Positions 25,439 to 34,098 of a stretch of 64,000 nucleotides of DNA are shown here, piece after piece. This stretch comes from JACVRW01 sp963846505 (GTDB lineage Bacteria; Actinomycetota; Thermoleophilia; Solirubrobacterales; Thermoleophilaceae): contig CAWJWD010000006.1 in assembly GCA_963846505.1 (NCBI GenBank), positions 372,001-436,000 on the forward strand, written 5' to 3'. A program made the position numbers and the translations under genes. The notes below the pieces were generated by a model. That model made no database searches, was not told where the DNA came from, and saw only the letters and a program-made list of their open reading frames with translations. Numbering within the stretch: the stretch's first letter is position 1; each line of letters starts with the position of its first letter.

Positions 25439-26587
25439 TCAGGAAGCGTCGCGCAGGCGCTGCGCCTCCGGTAGGAGCTCCAGCTTCTTGAGCGTGTTGT
25501 TCTCGATCTGACGGATGCGCTCGCGCGTGACGCCGAACGCTCTGCCGACCTCCTCCAGCGTGCGCGCCTGCTGACCGCGGATGCCGTAGCGCATCTCGAT
25601 CACCTCGCGCTCGCGCGTGGGCAGGGCATCCAAGGCACGGCGCACGTTCTCGCGCCGTAGCTTCTCGCTCGCCTGCTCGAACGGAGAGGCGGCCGAGTCG
25701 TCCTCGACGAAGTCGCCGAGCTCGGAGTCCTCCTCCTCGCCGATCGGCTTCTCGAGCGAGATCGGCAGCTGGGCGATGCGCAGGATGTCCTTGACCTCGC
25801 GCGCTGTCCACTGCAGCTCGAGCGCGATCTCCTCGGGCGAGGGCTCGCGACCGAACTCCTGCACCAGCTGACGCTCGACGTGCACGACCTTGTTGAGCTT
25901 CTCGACCATATGCACCGGGATGCGGATCGTGCGTGCCTTGTCGGCGATCGCGCGCGTCACGGCCTGGCGGATCCACCAGGTGGCGTAGGTCGAGAACTTG
26001 TAGCCCCTGCGGTAGTCGAACTTCTCGACTGCGCGGATCAGGCCCAGCGAGCCCTCCTGGATCAGGTCGAGGAACGACAGCCCACGGCCCAGGTAGCCCT
26101 TGGCGATCGAGACGACCAGACGCAGGTTGGCCTCGATCATCTGCTGCTTGGCGTACATGTCGCCACGCTCGATCGCCTTGGCGAGGAAGACCTCCTGGTC
26201 GGCCGTGAGCAGGTCCACCCGTCCGATCGAGCGCAGGTAGAGGCGCAGCGAGTCGAGGCTCGGCTCGACGGTCAGGTCGAGCTCGGCCTTCTTGGCGGTC
26301 GGAGCCGTCCCGTCTGTCGGCACCGGCTGCTCGGACGGTACGTCCACTGGTCCTGCCGAGCGGCCCTCAGCCGCGACGACTTCGATGCCGGTCTCTGTCA
26401 GGTGGGCGTGGAGGTCACGGACCTGCTCCTTGGTGACGTCCACCTCCTCGAGACAGGCGGCGATCTCTTCGAAGGTCAGATAGCCCCGCTCGCGGCCCTC
26501 GGCGACCAGCGCACGCAGCTCCTCGACCTCCGTGAAGGGCGCCTCGGCACCCTCCAGCAATGCGACACCGTTGTCCTTCTCCGTCAA
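25439..26587 (-). CDS. rpoD: Primary RNA polymerase sigma factor (sigma-70 group 1)
   Basis: Sigma-70 of 382 residues with all regions: 1.1 (GYLTFEEIAACLEE near residue 35), 1.2 (DSLRLYLRSIGRVDLLTADQE), 2 (ANLRLVVSIAKGYLGRGLSFLDLIQEG, then YKFSTYATWWIRQAVTRAI for -10 binding), 3 (REPSPEEIALELQW), and 4 (LPTREREVIEMRYG, then EEVGRAFGVTRERIRQIENNTLKKL for -35 binding). Presence of region 1.1 and the intact 2.3/2.4 sequence mark it as the housekeeping factor. It should recognise the TANNNT elements found through this window. Confidence 0.93.
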   Translation of the reverse strand: MTEKDNGVALLEGAEAPFTEVEELRALVAEGRERGYLTFEEIAACLEEVDVTKEQVRDLHAHLTETGIEVVAAEGRSAGPVDVPSEQPVPTDGTAPTAKKAELDLTVEPSLDSLRLYLRSIGRVDLLTADQEVFLAKAIERGDMYAKQQMIEANLRLVVSIAKGYLGRGLSFLDLIQEGSLGLIRAVEKFDYRRGYKFSTYATWWIRQAVTRAIADKARTIRIPVHMVEKLNKVVHVERQLVQEFGREPSPEEIALELQWTAREVKDILRIAQLPISLEKPIGEEEDSELGDFVEDDSAASPFEQASEKLRRENVRRALDALPTREREVIEMRYGIRGQQARTLEEVGRAFGVTRERIRQIENNTLKKLELLPEAQRLRDAS

Positions 26588-26787
26588 CCCCTCACTCCTT
26601 CGCGACGCGGACAGGCCAACGACCTGTCACGTTCGGCATTCCCTCAACCTCGTCCGTCCGGTGCGAATCCGCGGTGTCTACCGCGAGGGGCTGAGCCGGG
26701 ATCTGGGCCACGGCATGTCAGCGGCGTCGAGTGTACAACGCCTCGTGCGGATTGACGCTTCCATGCCGAGTATGGTCTTCGGACGTC

Positions 26788-27783
26788 ATGAGCGAGCGAA
26801 GCGCGCTTCTCGGAAGCGACGTCCAGGCACGGCGCCCCTCCACTCACGTGAGCCTCTCGCGCGTCGGGGTGACCGGCGTCGAGAAGGTCGTCCGCATCCG
26901 CGCCAACGACGTCGAGCAGCTCTTCTACGCCGAGCTGGAGTGCTTCGTCGACCTCGGTCCGAAGCAGAAGGGCGCGCACATGTCGCGCTTCGAGGAGGTC
27001 GTCAACGAGGCGATCGACGCGGTCATCCTGAGCGAGGCCTTCAAGGCCGAGACGCTCGCCGCGCACATCGCCGAGCGGGTGCGCGACCGCCAGGACGGCA
27101 GCCGCGCGGAGGTCACGATCGCCGCGCGCTACCCCGAGCACAAGCCGGCGCCGGTGTCCGGTTCGCTGACGCAGGAGATCTACACGCTGTTCGGCTCCGC
27201 GGTGGCATCCGAGCGCGGCACGCGCCGGCTCGTCGGCGTCGAGGCGCAGGGCATGACCGCCTGCCCCTGCGCCCAGGAGATGGTCAGCGAGCGCGCCCAG
27301 GAGCGGCTGCGCGAGGGCGGCTTCACCGACGACGAGATCGCCCGCGTGCTGGAGGCGGTGCCCGTCGCCACGCACAACCAGCGCGGCATCGGCCGCCTGC
27401 ACGTCGGCTGTCCCGAGGACTGCAGCGAGGGCGTCGAGGCGCGAGCGCTGCTGGACATCGTCGAGGGCTCGATGAGCTCCGAGATCTACGAGCTGATGAA
27501 GCGCTCCGACGAGGTCGAGGTGGTCGAGAAGGCGCACGGTCGCCCCCGTTTCGTCGAGGACTGCGTGCGCGAGATGGTGCGCATGGCCAGCGAGCGCTTC
27601 GGCAGCCTCGGCGAGGGCGCGTTCGTCTATGCCCGCCAGGAGAACCTGGAGACGATCCACAAGCACAACGTCGTGGCCGAGCGCTCCGGCCTCCTGCACG
27701 ACCTGCGGCGAGAGATCGACTCCGGCGAGCACCTGCCGCACCACCTCAACATGCGCGAGTGGCTCGACGGCCGCGAGCTGTAG
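26788..27783 (+). CDS. folE2: GTP cyclohydrolase FolE2 (type IB)
   Basis: Type IB GTP cyclohydrolase, which converts GTP to 7,8-dihydroneopterin triphosphate for folate. From ATG 26788 it has 331 residues. Family features include DVQ near the N-terminus, FYAELECFVDLGPKQKGAHMSRFEE, and the conserved Cys region GMTACPCAQEMV with downstream THNQRG; NLETIHKHNVVAERSG is near the end. FolE2 replaces zinc-dependent FolE1 in many bacteria and can use other metals. TATGGT sits 11 bases before the start. No Zur-like operator was recognised. Confidence 0.92.
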   Translation: MSERSALLGSDVQARRPSTHVSLSRVGVTGVEKVVRIRANDVEQLFYAELECFVDLGPKQKGAHMSRFEEVVNEAIDAVILSEAFKAETLAAHIAERVRDRQDGSRAEVTIAARYPEHKPAPVSGSLTQEIYTLFGSAVASERGTRRLVGVEAQGMTACPCAQEMVSERAQERLREGGFTDDEIARVLEAVPVATHNQRGIGRLHVGCPEDCSEGVEARALLDIVEGSMSSEIYELMKRSDEVEVVEKAHGRPRFVEDCVREMVRMASERFGSLGEGAFVYARQENLETIHKHNVVAERSGLLHDLRREIDSGEHLPHHLNMREWLDGREL

Positions 27784-27906
27784 CCGCCCGCCTCCTCCTT
27801 TAGTCGCCGCTCCCCTGCCTCGTCCATCGGGCCAGTTTCGTTTTGGGGGTACGGCTCGAGGGCAGTCCTGCCGATAAAGGACCCACCAGAGTCGTTGGAG
27901 GCGCAG

Positions 27907-28335
27907 TTGACTCAGATTCCCCTATCGCAGGACGCCGCGTTGATCGTGGCCCTTGCAGGCACCGCGATGCCGTTCGCTCACTCGGCTGAGGATGAAGCCG
28001 AGCGCTGGCTGCGCGCGCTGCGACTGCACGGGCAGGTCGGCTCCACGCTGCAGGCCCTCGGCGTCGGCGAGGCTCCGCTCACGACGGGCTCCGAGCGCGT
28101 CGACGAGCCCACGGGCACGCCGCCGCTCGGCCCGCAGGTGCTGGACGACGTCACCCGGCGGGCGGGCGAACTCGCCGTCGCCCGACAGGCCGAGGCGATC
28201 GGCACGCCCGACGTGCTGTTCGCAGTCATGGACGTCTACGGCAAGCTGTTCGACCGCGCGCTCTACCTGCGCGGGACGAGCCGTGAGGAGCTTGCCGAAC
28301 GCCTGGGCGCGGCTACCGCAGCCAGAGAGAACTAA
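27907..28335 (+). CDS. Uncharacterised helical protein, weakly Clp-N-like
   Basis: About 142 residues from the TTG at 27907, which has GGAG six bases before it. The sequence is helical and soluble, with no signal peptide. It contains PFAHSAEDEAERWLRALRLHG, loosely reminiscent of the Clp N-terminal repeat, and later VLFAVMDVYGKLFDRALYLRG. I would not assign a function. The stop overlaps the end of pgsA on the opposite strand by four bases, so the two genes converge. Confidence 0.6.
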   Translation: MTQIPLSQDAALIVALAGTAMPFAHSAEDEAERWLRALRLHGQVGSTLQALGVGEAPLTTGSERVDEPTGTPPLGPQVLDDVTRRAGELAVARQAEAIGTPDVLFAVMDVYGKLFDRALYLRGTSREELAERLGAATAAREN

Positions 28336-28907
28336 CCCGAGGCACGGGTCACGCCGCGCTCCCGCGCGCGCGTGACCTCCTCGAGCCGGCGGCGGAAGTT
28401 CAGGAAGTAGTCCGCCCCGGACACGACGGTCACCAAGACCATCAGGTAGACGCCCGCCTGAACCCAAAGCGCGTCGGGGTCCGGCGCGGCGATCAGCGCC
28501 AGCACCGCGCCGACCTGCACGATCGTCTTGAGCTTGCCGAGGCCGCTGGCGGGAATCACGACCCCCTGCTGGCCGGCCGCGATGCGCAGGCCGCTGACCG
28601 CGAACTCGCGCGCGATGATCACCATCGCGACCCAGCCGGCGACCCGGTCGAGGCTGACGAGCGAGATCAGCGCGGCGGCGATCATCAGCTTGTCGGCGAC
28701 CGGGTCCATGACCTTGCCGAAGGTCGTGATCGCCTGGCGCGAGCGGGCGATGTAGCCGTCGAGGCCGTCGGTCAGCGCGGCGAGGACGAACACGATCGCG
28801 GCGATCGTCGAGCCGCCCGGCATCTCCGCCGTCAGCGCGACCACCAGCACCGGCACCAGCAGGATGCGGATCAGCGTCAGCGCGTTGGGCAGGTTGAGCG
28901 GGAACAT
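28332..28907 (-). CDS. pgsA: CDP-diacylglycerol--glycerol-3-phosphate 3-phosphatidyltransferase
   Basis: Makes phosphatidylglycerol phosphate, precursor of phosphatidylglycerol and cardiolipin, in the membrane. It has 191 residues starting MFPLNLPNALTLIRILLVP, typical of PgsA, with the CDP-alcohol motif TDGLDGYIARSRQ, then FGKVMDPVADK around residues 47-74, and several membrane helices. TAGCCT lies 12 bases before the ATG and includes the TAG stop codon of the DUF3817 gene. A second family member sits at 23248-24108. Confidence 0.9.
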   Translation of the reverse strand: MFPLNLPNALTLIRILLVPVLVVALTAEMPGGSTIAAIVFVLAALTDGLDGYIARSRQAITTFGKVMDPVADKLMIAAALISLVSLDRVAGWVAMVIIAREFAVSGLRIAAGQQGVVIPASGLGKLKTIVQVGAVLALIAAPDPDALWVQAGVYLMVLVTVVSGADYFLNFRRRLEEVTRARERGVTRASG

Positions 28908-28919
28908 GGGCGCGCGGTC

Positions 28920-28925
28920 AGGCTA
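28920..28925 (-). promoter_or_regulatory. Candidate -10 of pgsA, overlapping an upstream stop codon
   Basis: TAGCCT on the minus strand, 12 bases before the pgsA start. Its first three bases are the TAG stop of the DUF3817 gene upstream. Confidence 0.45.
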
Positions 28926-29213
28926 CCCGGCGTTCGCCACGCGACGCTTGCGCCGCGCCAGCCACTCGATGCCGATCGTGCTGCCGACGGGCCCGAGCGG
29001 CGAGACGGTCGCGGCCAGCAGCGGCCATGGGAACACGCGCCGGCGGCAGCCCTCGGCGACCAGCAGGCAGAGGAAGATCCAGCCGAAGCCGTGCGTCCAG
29101 CCGAGTACCTGCTCGGCGCTCTCGCCCAGGCCGCCGATCGCGACCACGAGCAGCGCCGTGAAGACGCAGACCTCGCACAGCGAGTAGATCCGGACGGCCT
29201 GGAAGTACGACAC
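28923..29213 (-). CDS. DUF3817-like small membrane protein
   Basis: Protein of 96 residues starting at GTG 29213 (V-SYFQAVRIYSLCEV). It has two to three hydrophobic segments (CVFTALLVVAIGGLGESAEQVLG, then GFGWIFLCLLVAEG) and the GWTHGFGWIF block found in DUF3817 membrane proteins, with a basic tail. Function is not known. TAGCCT precedes the GTG by seven bases, supporting this start. It lies just upstream of pgsA with the pgsA -10 overlapping its stop. Confidence 0.7.
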   Translation of the reverse strand: MSYFQAVRIYSLCEVCVFTALLVVAIGGLGESAEQVLGWTHGFGWIFLCLLVAEGCRRRVFPWPLLAATVSPLGPVGSTIGIEWLARRKRRVANAG

Positions 29214-29220
29214 GCCCGGG

Positions 29221-29226
29221 AGGCTA
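29221..29226 (-). promoter_or_regulatory. Candidate -10 of the DUF3817 gene
   Basis: TAGCCT on the minus strand, seven bases before the GTG start; fits the leaderless pattern seen elsewhere in the window. Confidence 0.45.
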
Positions 29227-29337
29227 CGCGGGTTTGGCCTCGTCTTAACCGAGCGCTTACCGCCAGCTTGGCCCGCGCTTGGAGACCGAAGCGGATGCTG
29301 GGGCCATGACAGGCGATTCCGGAAGGGAGCAAGGACG

Positions 29338-29868
29338 ATGCGAACGACGGTGATCGCAGCACTGGCGCTGGCGATTCTCGGCGTCGTCGCGGCGACGGTG
29401 CTGGCGGCGACGAGCGGCGGCGACCCGGCACGACCCGCGGCGGCGACGGTGGGTACGACGACGCAGGAGACCACCACGACCGACAGGACCACGACGACCG
29501 ACACGGCCCCGGCGCCCGCCGCACCTGCCCGAGGCGGAGACGTCTCCGGGCCGTGCGACGAGGCCGAGCATGCCAACGATCCGCGCTGCGCCGGGAACGG
29601 GGCGGTGCGCATCGAGGACGACGATCGCGGCGATCGTCACGGACGCGGCGGCGATGGCGACCGCGGCCACGACGATCGCGGCAGCTCCGGTCCCGGCTCG
29701 GGCGGAGACGACTTCGACGATTCGAGCGGCCACGGCGGCGGAGACTTCGACGACGATTCCAGCGGCCACGGCGGCGGCGGATCCGATGACGACTCCAGCG
29801 GCCACGGCGGCGGAGACGACTCCAGCGGGTCCGGCAGCGGCGGCTCGGGCCACGGGGGCGACGATTGA
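29338..29868 (+). CDS. Exported Asp/Ser/Gly/His-rich low-complexity protein
   Basis: Protein of 176 residues. A signal peptide or anchor covers residues 1-24 (TVIAALALAILGVVAATVLA), then a Thr-rich stretch, two Cys about ten residues apart (GPCDEAEHANDPRCAGN), and about 85 residues of repeats of the form DDSSGHGGGD. The acidic/His repeats could bind metal ions; that is inference only. GGA/AAGGA precedes the ATG, so this gene is led by a ribosome-binding site. It lies 83 bases before a two-component system, on the other side of which is a similar protein. Confidence 0.72.
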   Translation: MRTTVIAALALAILGVVAATVLAATSGGDPARPAAATVGTTTQETTTTDRTTTTDTAPAPAAPARGGDVSGPCDEAEHANDPRCAGNGAVRIEDDDRGDRHGRGGDGDRGHDDRGSSGPGSGGDDFDDSSGHGGGDFDDDSSGHGGGGSDDDSSGHGGGDDSSGSGSGGSGHGGDD

Positions 29869-29939
29869 TCGCTCCCTGGGCTACGACCGACGGGGCGGGC
29901 ACGTTCGCCCCGCCGGTCGCCGTCCAAGCCCGCGCGGCC

Positions 29940-29945
29940 TAGCAT
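29940..29945 (+). promoter_or_regulatory. Candidate -10 of the response regulator gene
   Basis: TAGCAT, six bases before the ATG at 29952. The same word occurs before the 32116 gene, suggesting the units around the kinase are separately transcribed. Confidence 0.5.
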
Positions 29946-29951
29946 TCAGCC

Positions 29952-30674
29952 ATGGCGGGCAGGCGCACGATCCTGATGGTCGAGGACGAAGTGTCGATCA
30001 CCGAGCCGCTGGCCGAGGCCCTCGCGCGCGAGGGCTTCGACACCGAGGTGGCCGGGACGGTCGCGGAGGCGCTCGAGCTGGCCGGGCGCATCGATCCGGA
30101 CCTCGTCCTGCTCGACGTGATGCTCCCCGACGGCTCCGGCTACGACGTCTGCCGCGAGCTGCGGCGCGACTCGAGCGTGCCGATCATCATGCTCACGGCC
30201 CGCGGCGAGGAGACCGACCGCGTCGTCGGGCTCGAGCTGGGCGCCGACGACTACGTCGTCAAGCCGTTCAGCGCCCGCGAGCTGGCCGCGCGCGTACGAG
30301 CGGTGCTGCGCCGGGCCGGCGACGCAGATCGCGAACCGGCCGACGCCGCCGACGCGGTGCAACGGGTCGGTGAGCTGCGGCTCGACCGGGACAAGCGCGC
30401 CGCCCGGCTCGGCCAGCAGGAGCTCGACCTGACGCGCAAGGAGTACGAGCTGCTCGAGCTGCTGATGCGCGAGGCGGGCGCGGTCGTCTCGCGCGAGCGG
30501 CTGATCGACGAGGTCTGGGACGTGAACTGGTTCGGCTCGACCAAGACCCTCGACGTGCACGTGTCGAGCCTGCGCCGCAAGCTCGGCGAGGATCCCGCCG
30601 AGCCGCGCTTCATCCACACGGTCCGCGGCGTCGGCTTCCGGCTCGCCGGGCCCGAGGAGCTCGACGACGGGTGA
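29952..30674 (+). CDS. OmpR/PhoB-family response regulator
   Basis: Two-component response regulator of 240 residues. The receiver domain has acidic residues at 11-12 (ED), the phospho-acceptor Asp55 in LVLLDVMLPDGSG, then MLTARG and VKPF with the conserved Lys. The C-terminal winged-helix DNA-binding domain (TRKEYELLELLMREAG, then TLDVHVSSLRRKLGEDP and IHTVRGVGFRL) marks the OmpR/PhoB class. Its TGA overlaps the GTG start of the histidine kinase (GTGA), so the pair is translated together. The stimulus and regulon are unknown. Confidence 0.92.
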   Translation: MAGRRTILMVEDEVSITEPLAEALAREGFDTEVAGTVAEALELAGRIDPDLVLLDVMLPDGSGYDVCRELRRDSSVPIIMLTARGEETDRVVGLELGADDYVVKPFSARELAARVRAVLRRAGDADREPADAADAVQRVGELRLDRDKRAARLGQQELDLTRKEYELLELLMREAGAVVSRERLIDEVWDVNWFGSTKTLDVHVSSLRRKLGEDPAEPRFIHTVRGVGFRLAGPEELDDG

Positions 30675-32104
30675 GCCTGCGCACCCGCCTGCTGCTGGCC
30701 TTCGCCTACGTGCTGGTGCTCGTGATCGTGGCGCTGGAGGTGCCGCTGGCGCTCAACCTCTCCCGGCGCATCGACGCGGAGATCAAGAGCGAGGCGCAGG
30801 GCCAGGCGCAACTGCTGGCCTCCGTCGCCTCGGGCCGGCTCGGCGACGAGCGCTACCTGACCCAGCTCGCCGATCGCGCGGCCGCCGAGCTCGGCGGCCG
30901 CGTGATCGTGGTCGGACCCGACGGCCGGCTGCTGGTCGACTCGGCCGGCAGCGGGCTGCAGCTGCGCTCGTACGCGGACCGCCCCGAGATCGCCGCCGCC
31001 CTGCGCGGGCGAACCGCCCAGGGCACCCGCCACAGCGACTCGCTCGACCAGGACCTGCTGTTCACCGCCGTGCCGGTGCTCGCCGGCGGGCGCACGCGTG
31101 GCGCGGTGCGAGTGACCCAGAGCGTCGACGCGGTCAACGACGAGGTGCGTGGCGACGTGCTGGCGCTGATCGGCGTCGGAGCGGTCGTGCTGCTGCTGGG
31201 GCTGGGCGTCGCCTGGCTGCTGGCGGGATCGCTCGCGCGACCGTTGCGCGAGCTGGCGCAGACCGCGCGCACCGTCGCCGGCGGCGACCTCGACGCTCGG
31301 GCGCCGATCGAAGGGTCCGCCGAGCAGCAGGAGGTCGCGCGAGCCTTCAACGAGATGACCGAGCGCCTCGCGCGCACCCTGCGCGCACAGCAGGAGTTCG
31401 TCGCCAACGCCTCGCATCAGCTGCGCACGCCGCTGACCGGGCTGCGGCTGCGACTCGAGTCCGCGTCGCTGAAGGCGGACGACCCGAGCCTCGAGCGCGA
31501 CCTGGCCGCCGCCGAGGCGGAGACCGGGCGGCTCGCGCGGCTGTTGACCGAGCTGTTGACGCTCGCCCGCGAGCGTCAACGCCCGCCCGCGCAGGCACTC
31601 GACCTGGCGGTCGTCGTCGCCGACGCCGTGGAGCGCTGGGAGGCGCGCGCCGAGGGCTCCGGTCACGGTCTGCGCCTCGGCGCGACGGCGCCGGGTCCGG
31701 TGAGCTCGACCGAGGACGACCTCGCGGCGATGCTCGACAACCTGGTCGAGAACGCGCTCAACTACGCGCCGGCCGACACCGCCGTCGAGCTCGAGACCGG
31801 CAGCGACGGAGACTCGGCCTGGCTGGCGGTGCTCGACCGTGGCCCCGGCCTCGACGCCGCCGAGGCGGAGCGCGTCTTCGACCGCTTCTACCGCGGCAGC
31901 GCGAGCCGGGCCGGCGCCACGGGCACCGGCCTCGGGCTGCCCGTGGTGGAGGCGCTCGCGCATCGCTGGGGGGGCACGGCGACGCTGCGCAATCGCGCGG
32001 GGGGCGGCGCCCGCGGCGAGGTGCGGCTGCCGCTGCGGGCGGCTGGCCAGACCTTGCCGAGTGCTGACTCGGAGTTGGACGGCGCCTTACCCGACCGGGG
32101 CTAG
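30671..32104 (+). CDS. Membrane sensor histidine kinase
   Basis: Histidine kinase of 477 residues, partner of the preceding regulator. TM1 spans residues 7-28, an extracytoplasmic sensor domain 30-160, TM2 164-186, and a HAMP domain follows (RPLRELAQTARTVAGGDLDAR). The dimerisation domain holds His249 in FVANASHQLRTPLTGL. The ATPase domain has the N box (MLDNLVENALNYAP), G1 (DRGPGLD) and G2 (GTGLGLPVVEA). The GTG start overlaps the regulator stop. The sensor domain shows no ligand-binding motif I can name. Confidence 0.92.
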   Translation: MSLRTRLLLAFAYVLVLVIVALEVPLALNLSRRIDAEIKSEAQGQAQLLASVASGRLGDERYLTQLADRAAAELGGRVIVVGPDGRLLVDSAGSGLQLRSYADRPEIAAALRGRTAQGTRHSDSLDQDLLFTAVPVLAGGRTRGAVRVTQSVDAVNDEVRGDVLALIGVGAVVLLLGLGVAWLLAGSLARPLRELAQTARTVAGGDLDARAPIEGSAEQQEVARAFNEMTERLARTLRAQQEFVANASHQLRTPLTGLRLRLESASLKADDPSLERDLAAAEAETGRLARLLTELLTLARERQRPPAQALDLAVVVADAVERWEARAEGSGHGLRLGATAPGPVSSTEDDLAAMLDNLVENALNYAPADTAVELETGSDGDSAWLAVLDRGPGLDAAEAERVFDRFYRGSASRAGATGTGLGLPVVEALAHRWGGTATLRNRAGGGARGEVRLPLRAAGQTLPSADSELDGALPDRG

Positions 32105-32107
32105 CAT
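32102..32107 (+). promoter_or_regulatory. Candidate -10 of the 32116 gene
   Basis: TAGCAT, eight bases before the ATG at 32116. Its TAG is also the stop codon of the kinase gene (32102-32104). Confidence 0.5.
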
Positions 32108-32115
32108 CGACCGCG

Positions 32116-32670
32116 ATGCAGCCTCGCAAGCTGATACTCGGCGCGGCGCTGGCCCTGATCGGGCTGGTGGCGGCCGTCGCGATCGGAATCGCGGCCAACA
32201 CGATCTCCGACGACAGCGTCGGGCTCTCGGCCCAACCGCTGAGCGCCGGCGAGGAGCTGGCTCCGAGCGCCGCCCAGGAGGATCGCGCCGCGAGCGCGGC
32301 ACGCGAGCGGCGGGCCCGGCGCGCCGCCGAGCGGCGTCGAGCCGAGCGACGGCGGGCGCTGCAGCGCAAGCGTGCCCGCGCCCGCGCTCGAGCGCGGGCA
32401 AACGCCGGTGCGGGCGCCGGCGTCGGGGAGAGCGGCAGTTCGGGCGGTGGGGGCTCCTCCGGCAGCTCGAGCTCCGGCGGCAGCGACGACGACGGCTCGG
32501 ACGACCACGGCAGCGGCGGGCATGGCAGCGACGACAGCGGCGGCGGGGACGGCAGTGACGACGTCGACGACTCCGGCTCCTCGAACTCGGGCTCGGGGAG
32601 TTCCGGCTCCGACGACTCCTCCGGTGGCTCGGACGACTCGAGCGGGCACGGCGGCGGGGACGACGACTGA
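32116..32670 (+). CDS. Membrane-anchored Arg/Ala- then Asp/Ser/Gly-rich protein
   Basis: Protein of 184 residues. A hydrophobic N-terminal segment (residues 8-28) is followed by a strongly basic coil-like stretch (ARERRARRAAERRRAE and on to about 95), then a long Ser/Gly/Asp-rich tail that ends DDSSGHGGGDDD. The tail repeats the SSGHGGGD unit of the 29338 protein on the other side of the kinase. Apart from the anchor no domain is recognised. The segment of opposite charge suggests electrostatic or metal-binding behaviour; that is speculation. Confidence 0.7.
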   Translation: MQPRKLILGAALALIGLVAAVAIGIAANTISDDSVGLSAQPLSAGEELAPSAAQEDRAASAARERRARRAAERRRAERRRALQRKRARARARARANAGAGAGVGESGSSGGGGSSGSSSSGGSDDDGSDDHGSGGHGSDDSGGGDGSDDVDDSGSSNSGSGSSGSDDSSGGSDDSSGHGGGDDD

Positions 32671-32740
32671 GCGTCCGTCTCGCCTCGCGCGGGGCTCCCT
32701 CGAGCAAGCAAATCCATTCCCTTGAGCGCTATGCCTTAGC

Positions 32741-32746
32741 TAGAAT
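32741..32746 (+). promoter_or_regulatory. Candidate -10 of the DUF6941-like gene
   Basis: TAGAAT, seven bases before ATG 32754. It overlaps the upstream in-frame ATG at 32745, which argues that 32754 is the true start. Confidence 0.5.
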
Positions 32747-32753
32747 GCTCAAG

Positions 32754-33272
32754 ATGTCCATGCACTTCGAGGGGGACTCGAACGAAGACAGCCTCGAGGA
32801 CCTGCTCGGCTCGTTCGATCCGAACCCGATCCGAGTGACGATGATGCTGGCCGACCACGCACAGGCGGCCGACGGCAAGCTCAACATCATCGGCGGCGGT
32901 TGGACGGTGATCGGCCCCGACCCGACGCCGTTCGCGATCGCGCTGATCATCGAAGTGCCGTGGTCGCTGACCGACCAGCGCCACGTCTTCCGACTCGAGC
33001 TGATCGACCCCGACGGGCAGACGCTGATCGCCCAGACCGACGAGGGCGAGCAGGCGATCGCGCTCGAAGGCGACTTCACCGTCGACCGGCCGCCCGGCGT
33101 GCCGGTCGGCACCCCGTTCACGGTGCCGGTCGGCATCAACATGCCCTCGCCGCCCCCGATCCCGCCGGGTGGGCGCTACGAGTGGCGGCTCGAGATCAAC
33201 GGCAAGACGCACACCGACTGGCGCCTCGGCTTCAACACGCGCGAGGCGAGCGAGAGCTCCGAAGCCGCCTGA
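32754..33272 (+). CDS. DUF6941-like protein
   Basis: Soluble protein of 172 residues. Its core reads VTMMLADHAQAADGKLNIIGGGWTVIGPDPTP followed by beta-strand-like segments (AIALIIEVPWSLTDQRHVFRLELIDPDG), a pattern I associate with the DUF6941 family of beta-rich proteins with no known function. A Pro-rich loop (MPSPPPIPPGGRYEW) precedes the last strand. The start at 32754 fits a TAGAAT element seven bases away. The stop is close to a convergent remnant gene. Confidence 0.6.
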   Translation: MSMHFEGDSNEDSLEDLLGSFDPNPIRVTMMLADHAQAADGKLNIIGGGWTVIGPDPTPFAIALIIEVPWSLTDQRHVFRLELIDPDGQTLIAQTDEGEQAIALEGDFTVDRPPGVPVGTPFTVPVGINMPSPPPIPPGGRYEWRLEINGKTHTDWRLGFNTREASESSEAA

Positions 33273-33287
33273 GGCGGCGTCAGCGAT

Positions 33288-34058
33288 TCAGCGCGGCAGT
33301 CGCACGATGCGATCGTCGCCCGAGCGCGGCTCGCCGCGACCGTCGCGGTTGGAGCTCGCGACCCAGAGCGAGCCGTCGGGCGCGCGCACGACGGTGCGCA
33401 CGCGCCCGAGCGCCCCGCGCAGGATCGGCGGGCGCTTGCCGGCCCTCGTGCCTGCGAGGCGCACGCGCAGTACGTCCTGGCCCTGCAACGCGCCGATGTA
33501 GAGCGTGCCGGCCCTGATCGCGGCCCCGCTCGGCGAAGCCTCGGAGGTCGGCCAGGTGACGACCGGGTTGACGTAGCGGCCGCCGGCGGTCGACCCCTTG
33601 CCCTCGACCTCGGGCCAGCCGTAGTTCTTGCCCTTCCATGATCAGGTTGACCTCGTCGAAGCTGTTCTGCCCGAGCTCGGTGGCCCACAGCCGCCCGCGC
33701 GCGTCCCAGGCGAGCCCCTGCACGTTGCGATGGCCGTACGACCAGACGCGCGAGCCCGGGAAAGGGTTGTCGCGCGGCACGCCGCCATCCGGGTCGAGGC
33801 GCAGGAGGCGATGCGACCGCCGTCGTGGATCGCGCCGCGGCGCAGGCCGGTCAGGATCGGACGGACCCCGCCGCCGAGCCTGAAGCGGACGATGCGGTTG
33901 TCCCGGTTGGTCGTGTAGTAGGCGTAGACGAGGCGGTCGGAGCGGTAGCGAAGCGAGACCGCGAGCCCGAGCAGGCCGCCCTCCTGGCCGTCGCCGCCGG
34001 CCACGCCGGGCACGGTCATCACCACGCGCTTATGCGCGCCGGTGGGCGCGCGTCCCAT
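33288..34058 (-). pseudogene. Remnant of a PQQ-dependent sugar dehydrogenase-like protein
   Basis: The pieces match the soluble glucose/sorbosone dehydrogenase beta-propeller family: VVMTVPGVAGGDGQEGGLLGLAVS, VYAYYTTNRDNRIVRFRLGG, then after a frame change NPFPGSRVWSYGHRNVQGLAWD, ATELGQNSFDEVNLI, and after another RTVVRAPDGSLWVASSNRDGRG. The N-terminal propeller blade and any signal peptide are missing, and two frame changes are needed (near 33790-33830 and 33640). The missing start cannot be explained by indels alone, so true decay is likelier here than elsewhere. Confidence 0.7.
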
Positions 34059-34098
34059 GCCTCATCTCCGCCCTGCCCGCGCATGCCCAAACGCGGGC

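Noticed and set aside
26588..26787. Zur operator before folE2
   Set aside because: No TGAAAAT-type palindrome is present in the 200-base gap.
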